Shown here: positions 15,097-21,949 of the stretch, in pieces
Layout of the letters: the number at the start of each line of letters is the position of its first letter
How positions within the stretch are numbered: position 1 is the stretch's first letter
Source: Bradymonadales bacterium
Lineage (GTDB): Bacteria; Myxococcota; Bradymonadia; REDH01
Assembly: GCA_947483645.1 (NCBI GenBank)
Contig: CANKLS010000020.1
Span: forward strand, 1 to 21,949
DNA length: 21,949 nucleotides
Direction: 5' to 3'
Program-made: the position numbers and the translations under genes
Notes under the pieces: model-generated
The model's input: the letters and a program-made list of their open reading frames with translations, nothing else
Database searches by the model: none
What the model was told of the DNA's origin: nothing

Positions 15097-15753
15097 ATGC
15101 TTCGAACCATCCTCGCTACGGCGCTCGCCCTGTTGACCCTCCAAGCCTGCGGGCCGATGTATGACAGCTCCTGCAGCCAGACGGAAAGCCGCTGCTACGA
15201 CGAGCGCCAGACCATCTGCGACGCCTTCTCTTGCTACGACGAGGTGCGACAGGTCTGCGAGGATGTCTGCGTGAGCAGCGACAGCGGTTCGTCCGGCACG
15301 AGCCAGTGTGTGAGCGACACCGAGTGCCGCGTGGGCTTCCGTTGTGAATCGGATGGCGTCTGCAGAGCGCCTCTCTGCCGCGCCGATGCCGACTGTTACG
15401 CGGGGCAGCGGTGTGAGTCGGATGGCCGCTGCCGCGCGGTCAGCAGCCAGCCCTCGGGCGGGCAGCTCTGCGAGAGCTGCAACAGCAGCTCGGAGTGCGC
15501 AACAGGGTCGCTCTGCCTGCAGCTCAACGGCGGGGGCAGCGTCTGCGGCGCCGACTGCGGGAGCAACGCCGACTGCCCATCGAACTTCCGCTGCTACGAT
15601 GTGGGCACGCAGTACCAATGCGCACCCATCTCGGGGAGTTGCCCCGCGGGGCTCTCCTTCACGGGCTGCCGCATCGACAGCGACTGCGCTGCCGGCGACC
15701 GTTGCGACGGCAGCTGGTGCTTTTCGCCTGCCGGCTCGGGCTCCGGCCAGTAA
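15097..15753 (+). CDS. Cysteine-rich lipoprotein with Dickkopf/EGF-like CxxDxDC repeats
   Basis: This is a 218-residue exported lipoprotein. The signal peptide ends in lipobox LQAC (lipid Cys18). I count 29 cysteines, arranged in repeated modules of the form C-x-x-D-x-[ED]-C-x-x-G-x-x-C-x-S-D-G-x-C (for example CVSDTECRVGFRCESDGVC and CRADADCYAGQRCESDGRC at about 71-111, with later, more divergent copies to about 210). Such modules are common in secreted proteins of myxobacteria-like organisms and are expected to be disulfide-bonded. Their roles are mostly unknown. GGAGG at 15086-15090 supports the ATG at 15097. It is divergent from the large lipoprotein and convergent with rpoD (42-bp gap), so it is probably monocistronic. 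Confidence 0.85.
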   Translation: MLRTILATALALLTLQACGPMYDSSCSQTESRCYDERQTICDAFSCYDEVRQVCEDVCVSSDSGSSGTSQCVSDTECRVGFRCESDGVCRAPLCRADADCYAGQRCESDGRCRAVSSQPSGGQLCESCNSSSECATGSLCLQLNGGGSVCGADCGSNADCPSNFRCYDVGTQYQCAPISGSCPAGLSFTGCRIDSDCAAGDRCDGSWCFSPAGSGSGQ

Positions 15754-15777
15754 CGGGTCGGGCGCCGGCCGGTAGCC
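15736..15777 (+). repeat. Imperfect 22-bp-period tandem duplication across the stop codon
   Basis: TCGGGCTCCGGCCAGTAAC (from 15736) recurs as TCGGGCGCCGGCCGGTAGC (from 15758) with three differences over 19 bases. The first copy contains the TAA stop of the cysteine-rich lipoprotein; the second lies in the gap before rpoD. The GC-rich palindromic core CCGGCCGG in copy two could form a weak hairpin. Confidence 0.55.
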
Positions 15778-15795
15778 AGGCCGCGACGAGCGCGA

Positions 15796-17415
<1,620 letters not shown>

Positions 17416-17742
17416 TCTTCGTCCGATGAAGTGCGGCTGCCCGCCGGTTGAGGCACCTCGGTGCGTCCCGCAATGAATGGGAACGGCGAGCCATTTCTGC
17501 AAGTGAGAGAGAGAATGCGCCGCACTTCGCACACAGATGCATGCAAGACGGTCCAGTCAACTTCGCGCGCTGATTGCCATACCTTGCGATTGGGTGCAAA
17601 AAAGGCGCGTCGAAAGTAAGAGAATCACGGATCGGAGCTCGGCAATGAATGGGCTGCCGCACCTGTGCGCGATGCGACGCCGAACTACCGAGGCGACCCC
17701 AGTCGTGCTAGGCAACCGTTCGCTCCCCTTCAGGTATTCCGC
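17416..17742. other. Divergent rpoD-ruvC intergenic region
   Basis: This 327-bp region contains a possible rpoD promoter (17533-17560) and an A6 run at 17599-17604. I see no RNA gene, repeat or convincing small gene. Open frames crossing it lack ribosome sites and family resemblance. No clear plus-strand promoter for ruvC was found. Confidence 0.5.
17533..17560 (-). promoter_or_regulatory. Possible rpoD promoter
   Basis: Minus strand TTGACT (17555-17560) with a good -35 match, then a 16-bp spacer and a weak -10, ATCTGT (17533-17538). It lies about 120 bp upstream of the rpoD ATG. The -10 is poor, so this is tentative. Confidence 0.3.
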
Positions 17743-18249
17743 TTGGCTCTGGCACACCCCGTTCGTCGCGTGATTGGTATCGACCCAGGCTCCATCAAGG
17801 CGGGCTGGGGGGTCGTGGAGCAGTCGGGCAATCGGCTGCGGCTGATTGGCTCAGGCACCATCAAGCTGGGTACGGGCGGGCTCACGGAGCGCATCGCCCT
17901 GCTCTACGCCAAGCTGCGGACGATTCTGGAGGAGCACCAGCCGAACGAGGCCGCGATCGAGGCCATCTTCTTCCAGAAGAATGCCGACTCGGCGCTCAAG
18001 CTGGGACACGCGCGGGGCGTTGCGCTGCTCGCGCTCGCACATTCGCAGCTGACCCCGACGGAGTATGCGCCGGCCTCGGTGCGTAAATCGGTCATCGGGA
18101 ACGGCGCCGCCGACAAGATTCAGGTTCGCGCAATGATGCGCATGATGCTCGGCGCACCGGAGCTCGAAGGGCTCGATGAGACCGACGCCATCGCCATCGC
18201 CGTCTGCCATCTCCACCACCATCCGCTGCTAACGACGAGACGCCTATGA
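17743..18249 (+). CDS. ruvC: Crossover junction endodeoxyribonuclease RuvC
   Basis: The 168-residue product from the chosen start matches the usual RuvC length (about 170). It is the Holliday-junction resolvase that cuts the crossover after RuvAB branch migration. The catalytic acidic residues are visible: Asp in VIGIDPGS, Glu in AIEAIFFQKNADSALKLGHA, and the C-terminal pair in LDETDAIAIAVCHLH. The frame is open to an ATG at 17665, but the RuvC fold begins at RVIGIDPG. I prefer the TTG at 17743, which has CAGGT (17731-17735) at good spacing. The GTG at 17770 is a minimal alternative. The stop overlaps the ruvA start as ATGA, so RuvC and RuvA are translationally coupled. Confidence 0.93.
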   Translation: MALAHPVRRVIGIDPGSIKAGWGVVEQSGNRLRLIGSGTIKLGTGGLTERIALLYAKLRTILEEHQPNEAAIEAIFFQKNADSALKLGHARGVALLALAHSQLTPTEYAPASVRKSVIGNGAADKIQVRAMMRMMLGAPELEGLDETDAIAIAVCHLHHHPLLTTRRL

Positions 18250-18845
18250 TTGCACGCCTGACCGGAACCCTTGCTGCCAAGTCGCTCGACACGATCATCC
18301 TCGACGTGGGTGGTGTGGGCTACGAACTCTTTGTGCCGCTGTCGGTGATGGAGTCGCTGGCCAACGTGGGCGATCGGGCGACGCTGGCGGTGCATACGCT
18401 CGTGCGTGAGGATGCGATAACGCTCTACGGGTTTTCGACGTCGGCCGACCGGCTTCTCTTTCAGCGGCTCATGACGGTGAGTGGCGTGGGGCCGAAGCTG
18501 GCCCTGCAGGCGCTGAGCGTCTACACGGGCGTGGAGTTGCAGACGGCGCTGGTGACCTCGGACGAGCGGTCGCTGATGCGCATCTCGGGCATTGGGAAGA
18601 AGACCGCGCAGCGCATGTTGCTGGAGCTTTCGGAGAAGGTGGCGTTGATGGATCTGGGTGGTGGCGCGGCGTCGGCGCCTGTGGGTTCATCGCGCGTCGT
18701 GTCGGACCTGGTACTCGGCCTGCTAGACTTGGGCTTCACGCGGAAGCAGGCAGATGACGCTGCAATCAAGCTGAAGGGGCGCGCCGACGAGGGCGTGGCG
18801 GTAGAGGTGCTGCTGCGCGAGGCATTGAGGTTGCTCCGCGGCTGA
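18246..18845 (+). CDS. ruvA: Holliday junction DNA helicase subunit RuvA
   Basis: The 199-residue product has the three RuvA domains. The N-terminal OB fold begins MIARLTGTLAAKSLD and runs through VGYELFVPLS and LYGFSTSADRLLFQRL. The two helix-hairpin-helix motifs are SGVGPKLALQALS and SGIGKKTAQRMLLELSEK. After a short linker comes the small C-terminal domain III (VVSDLVLGLLDLGFTRKQAD), which contacts RuvB. RuvA tetramers hold the four-way junction and load the RuvB motor. The ATG lies inside the ruvC end (ATGA). RuvB follows after 39 bp. All expected elements are intact. Confidence 0.97.
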   Translation: MIARLTGTLAAKSLDTIILDVGGVGYELFVPLSVMESLANVGDRATLAVHTLVREDAITLYGFSTSADRLLFQRLMTVSGVGPKLALQALSVYTGVELQTALVTSDERSLMRISGIGKKTAQRMLLELSEKVALMDLGGGAASAPVGSSRVVSDLVLGLLDLGFTRKQADDAAIKLKGRADEGVAVEVLLREALRLLRG

Positions 18846-18884
18846 ACAGTTGTTTAGAAGAAGGCGCACACGCCCGAGGAGCCC

Positions 18885-19921
<1,037 letters not shown>

Positions 19922-19925
<4 letters not shown>

Positions 19926-20485
19926 GCGCGGAGGCTGCGGAGCATTTTGCCCGGTTTCTGTCGGCGATTGGGGTCGATGTAGGCGCCGACCCCGAGATGG
20001 CGCAGACGGCCAACCGGTTTACGAAGCTGATGCGGGAGCGGCTCGCTGTGCCGGCGGCGACGGTGGAGTTGCGGCCGATCGCGCGGGAGCGATCGGAAGC
20101 GGCAGCACAGGTGATCGTGGTTCGCGATATCCCGCTGCGTGCGCTCTGCCTGCACCACCTGATGCCCTTTGTGGGCGAGGTGAATATCGCCTTTCTGCCG
20201 CAGGAGCGGATGACGGGGTTTGGCAGTCTGGTCCGCCTTGTGGAGTCGATGGCGATGGGGCCGCAGCTGCAGGAGCGGCTGACGGATGGTCTGGCAGCAG
20301 AGGTGATGCGGCAGCTTGAGCCCGCTTGGGTCGCTGTCTCCATCTCGGCGATTCAGACCTGCGTGGAGATGTCGGGCACTGGCAGGCGGCCGCGGACGGT
20401 GACGATGAGCACGCTTGGCGCCACGACACCCGAGGCTGCGTGGGTCTTCGTGCAGCAGGGTCCTCAGCCGGAGCCGGGCGCGTGA
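19922..20485 (+). CDS. GTP cyclohydrolase I family protein (FolE-like, divergent active site)
   Basis: This is a 187-residue T-fold enzyme. GTP cyclohydrolase I converts GTP to 7,8-dihydroneopterin triphosphate for folate or pterins, using zinc. The zinc ligands appear as Cys76 and His79 (LCLHHLMPF) and Cys147 (IQTCVEM), with catalytic His78 and guanine-binding Glu108 near QLQERLT (115-121). Several residues nearly invariant in FolE are changed: the Glu of CEHH is Leu77, the SKLAR phosphate-binding segment reads GSLVR, and the arginine of the C-x-x-x-R-G motif is Ser151. The C-terminal FL-x-x-[IV]R tail is also absent. It therefore may be a paralogue with altered or weak activity. The start overlaps the ruvB stop (ATGA), and its own stop overlaps the next gene (GTGA). 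The fold is confident; the reaction is not. Confidence 0.83.
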
Positions 20486-21393
20486 GCGGGCTGTTGGTGG
20501 TGGGCGGCGGGATGGCCGGCATCACGGTGGCGGCAGAGCTGCGGCGGGCATGCATGGCCTTCACCTGGGTGGAGGCGGACAGTCGCGCGGGTGGTGCGCT
20601 GCATCGGGTCTTCAACCCGCTGTTCGGCTGGCCCGAGGGCGGAGGTCGGTCGGGTGTGGAGCTGGCGGCTTCGATGGAGGATTCCGAGGCCTGTGCTGGT
20701 CTTGAGCGCGGGTGCAGGGTGGCATCCATCGATGCCGTCGCGGGTGGCTTGCATGTGGGTCTGGAGCGGCCTGCGACGTCCGTGGTGACATGGAATGTCT
20801 GGTCTCGGGTGGTTCTCTGCACGGGCACGAGGCCGCGGCCTTGGGAGGTACCGGGCGCCGCGGGTCGGTGGGGTCATGGCGTGGAGCTTTCGACGCATGG
20901 GCGCGGCGCGCGTTACGCGGGCGACCCTGTGGCGGTTGTGGGCGGCGGAGACGCTGCGGTGGAGGGGGCGCTGCGGATGGCGGCGAAGGGTTGCGCCGTC
21001 TGGCTCATCGTCCGCGGCGCGACGTTGCGGGCATCGCCGCGTTTTGTGGAGGCGCTCGCTGCGACGCCGGCGATCGAGGTTCGATACCGCTGCGAGGTGA
21101 CGGCGGTCGTCTCTGGTTCGCAGGACAAGCTGTCGGAGGTGGTGTTGTCAGACGGCGAGAGGTTGCCGGTGCGCGGGCTGTTTGTGCGGGTCGGCGTCGA
21201 CCCCGTGCTGCCCTCCATCTCGCCGGTGCCAGCGCTCGATGCAGGCGGCTATCTACGCGTGAACCATGAGGGGCTGAGTTCGGTGGCTGGTCTCTACGGC
21301 GCCGGCGAGGTGACGTCGCCCGAGGTGAGTCAACTGTGTGCCGTCACAGAGCAGGCGTTGCGGGTGGCGCAGGCTGTCCGCAACGAGGCATGA
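20482..21393 (+). CDS. Thioredoxin-reductase-like FAD/NAD(P) flavoprotein lacking the CxxC
   Basis: The 303-residue product has the length and layout of the thioredoxin reductase/ferredoxin-NADP reductase family. The FAD-binding motif LVVGGGMAGITVA is at 5-17, a second dinucleotide motif VAVVGGGDAAVEGAL is at 150-164, and the C-terminal FAD contact is GLYGAGEVTSPEVSQLC. Where thioredoxin reductases carry the redox CATC just before the second motif, this protein reads GVELSTHG (133-140), with no cysteine. It therefore cannot use the usual disulfide relay. It may be a ferredoxin- or quinone-type reductase or act on another substrate. An open frame reaches upstream to 20326, but the GTG at 20482 overlaps the FolE-like stop (GTGA) and starts exactly at the nucleotide fold. 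It is last in the ruvC-to-flavoprotein run. The family is confident; the substrate is unknown. Confidence 0.85.
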   Translation: MSGLLVVGGGMAGITVAAELRRACMAFTWVEADSRAGGALHRVFNPLFGWPEGGGRSGVELAASMEDSEACAGLERGCRVASIDAVAGGLHVGLERPATSVVTWNVWSRVVLCTGTRPRPWEVPGAAGRWGHGVELSTHGRGARYAGDPVAVVGGGDAAVEGALRMAAKGCAVWLIVRGATLRASPRFVEALAATPAIEVRYRCEVTAVVSGSQDKLSEVVLSDGERLPVRGLFVRVGVDPVLPSISPVPALDAGGYLRVNHEGLSSVAGLYGAGEVTSPEVSQLCAVTEQALRVAQAVRNEA

Positions 21394-21482
21394 GAATCGG
21401 ATGAGGGATGTCGACGGGCAGAGGTCGAACGGCTAGTCATCGGGAGGATTCGTCGATGGTGTCGTTCGCTGCAGGAGGTTGC
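21394..21482. other. Short intergenic region
   Basis: This 89-bp gap holds a strong AGGAGG ribosome site at 21473-21478 for the last gene. No clear terminator or promoter was recognised. Confidence 0.45.
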
Positions 21483-21949
21483 ATGAAGAAGTGGCTCGTT
21501 CTCTCGCTGGTTGCACTGGCTGGTTGCGCTGCAGATGAGGCGAGCCGTGGCACACCGTCGCGCGGCGGCGATAGCGCTACCGACACCGGCAGCAGCAGCG
21601 ACACCGGCAGCAGCGACACCGGCAGCAGCGACACCGGCAGCAGCGACACCGGCAGCAGCGACACGGGAGCGGAAGACACCGAGCTGGCGGACACCGGCAG
21701 CAGCGACACCACGCCCGCCGAGGACACCACGCCTGTCGAAGATACCACGCCCGTCGAAGACACCACGCCGGCACGGTTCCTCACCGGCTCGGTGACTGTC
21801 TTTGAGTCACGCTCATCGGTTGCAGCCGATCTCAACCTGGGCAGCATCACCGCGGCTTTCCGCGAGGGGCGCGCGCCGGAGGAGACGCCGGTTGGGACCT
21901 TCGGCGACTGCAAAGTCTACGCAACTTCGGCAGGCGCCGCTCTGCCGGC
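21483..21949 (+). CDS. Putative lipoprotein with Asp/Thr/Ser repeat linker, 3'-truncated by the window edge
   Basis: The frame is open from the ATG at 21483 to the window end, so only the first 155 residues are visible. The signal peptide MKKWLVLSLVALAGC ends in lipobox LAGC (lipid Cys15). Residues 30-100 are a low-complexity acidic linker made of SSDTG-type repeats, then DTTP[AV]E repeats. A folded domain starts near FLTGSVTVFESRSS and runs off the window. AGGAGG at 21473-21478 strongly supports this start. Linkers of this kind hold domains away from the outer membrane in myxobacteria-like lipoproteins. I recognise no domain in the visible part. The long open frame on the opposite strand here is a by-product of the repeats. 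Confidence 0.85.
   Translation, partial: MKKWLVLSLVALAGCAADEASRGTPSRGGDSATDTGSSSDTGSSDTGSSDTGSSDTGSSDTGAEDTELADTGSSDTTPAEDTTPVEDTTPVEDTTPARFLTGSVTVFESRSSVAADLNLGSITAAFREGRAPEETPVGTFGDCKVYATSAGAALP
21582..21704 (+). repeat. Tandem 15-bp repeat encoding Asp-Thr-Gly-Ser-Ser
   Basis: The unit GACACCGGCAGCAGC appears at 21582-21596 (followed by one extra AGC), then as four perfect copies back to back at 21600-21659, then degenerates and appears once more at 21690-21704. Identical codons in each copy suggest recent slippage or duplication rather than selection on protein alone. Confidence 0.9.
21705..21773 (+). repeat. Tandem 18-bp repeat encoding Asp-Thr-Thr-Pro-[Ala/Val]-Glu
   Basis: Units start at 21705, 21723, 21741 and 21759 (GACACCACGCCCGTCGAA type). 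The last unit is cut to 15 bases. It follows directly on the 15-bp repeat array and continues the acidic linker. Confidence 0.85.

Noticed and set aside
17537..17773. Short open frames in the rpoD-ruvC gap
   Set aside because: No ribosome site, no conserved motif, and they overlap the ruvC start region.
21582..21773. Repeats considered as a CRISPR array
   Set aside because: They are direct in-frame codon repeats with no spacers and continue a lipoprotein reading frame.
21437..21913. Minus-strand open frame with LLPVS repeats over the final lipoprotein
   Set aside because: The apparent hydrophobic repeats are the reverse complement of the Asp-Thr-Gly-Ser-Ser linker. The plus frame has a perfect ribosome site and lipobox.

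Overview
The window is high-GC, densely packed bacterial chromosome with housekeeping genes on both strands. The organism looks like an uncultured member of the Myxococcota/Bradymonadota-type (former Deltaproteobacteria) lineages. This placement is inferred from GC-rich codon use, lipoproteins with Asp-Thr-Gly-Ser-Ser linkers or dense CxxDxDC-type cysteine repeats, a choice-of-anchor/DUF2135-like lipoprotein, and an rpoD, ruvCAB and murJ set of Gram-negative type. No tRNA, rRNA, CRISPR array, insertion sequence, phage gene or integration site was seen, so this is mostly core genome rather than an island.

Layout. Bases 1-2430 (+) hold a LemA family gene cut by the window edge and an M48/HtpX-like membrane metalloprotease. 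Bases 9349-2438 (-) form one tight six-gene unit: a two-domain hypothetical protein, a NudL-type CoA pyrophosphatase, a CoaBC-type protein with a degenerate CoaC half, a family-4-like uracil-DNA glycosylase, 3,5-diaminohexanoate dehydrogenase (kdd), and a MurF-alanine racemase fusion. Three of its junctions are 4-bp ATGA/GTGA overlaps. Bases 9410-11017 (+) hold murJ, followed by HU (-) with its own promoter and terminator. Bases 12851-11602 (-) hold kal and kce, which belong to the same lysine-fermentation pathway as kdd. Bases 14904-12916 (-) encode a large cell-surface lipoprotein, and 15097-15753 (+) a cysteine-rich lipoprotein. The primary sigma factor rpoD (-) is divergent from a coupled ruvC-ruvA-ruvB-folE-flavoprotein run (+). 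The window ends inside a lipoprotein with a repetitive linker.

How the genes connect. MurF-Alr supplies and uses the D-alanine branch of peptidoglycan synthesis and MurJ flips the finished lipid II. CoaB and the CoA pyrophosphatase touch CoA metabolism. Kdd, Kce and Kal are three consecutive steps that turn 3,5-diaminohexanoate (from lysine via beta-lysine) into acetoacetate and crotonyl-CoA, but the aminomutases that feed them (kamA, kamDE) are not in the window. RuvABC is the Holliday-junction machinery.

The most interesting signals are several core-family enzymes with altered key residues (FolE, uracil-DNA glycosylase, the CoaC half of CoaBC, a thioredoxin-reductase-like protein without its CxxC), kdd embedded in a cell-wall/CoA operon, and a strong terminator-like hairpin ending 18 bp upstream of kal. 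No completely new multi-gene system can be demonstrated from the sequence alone.
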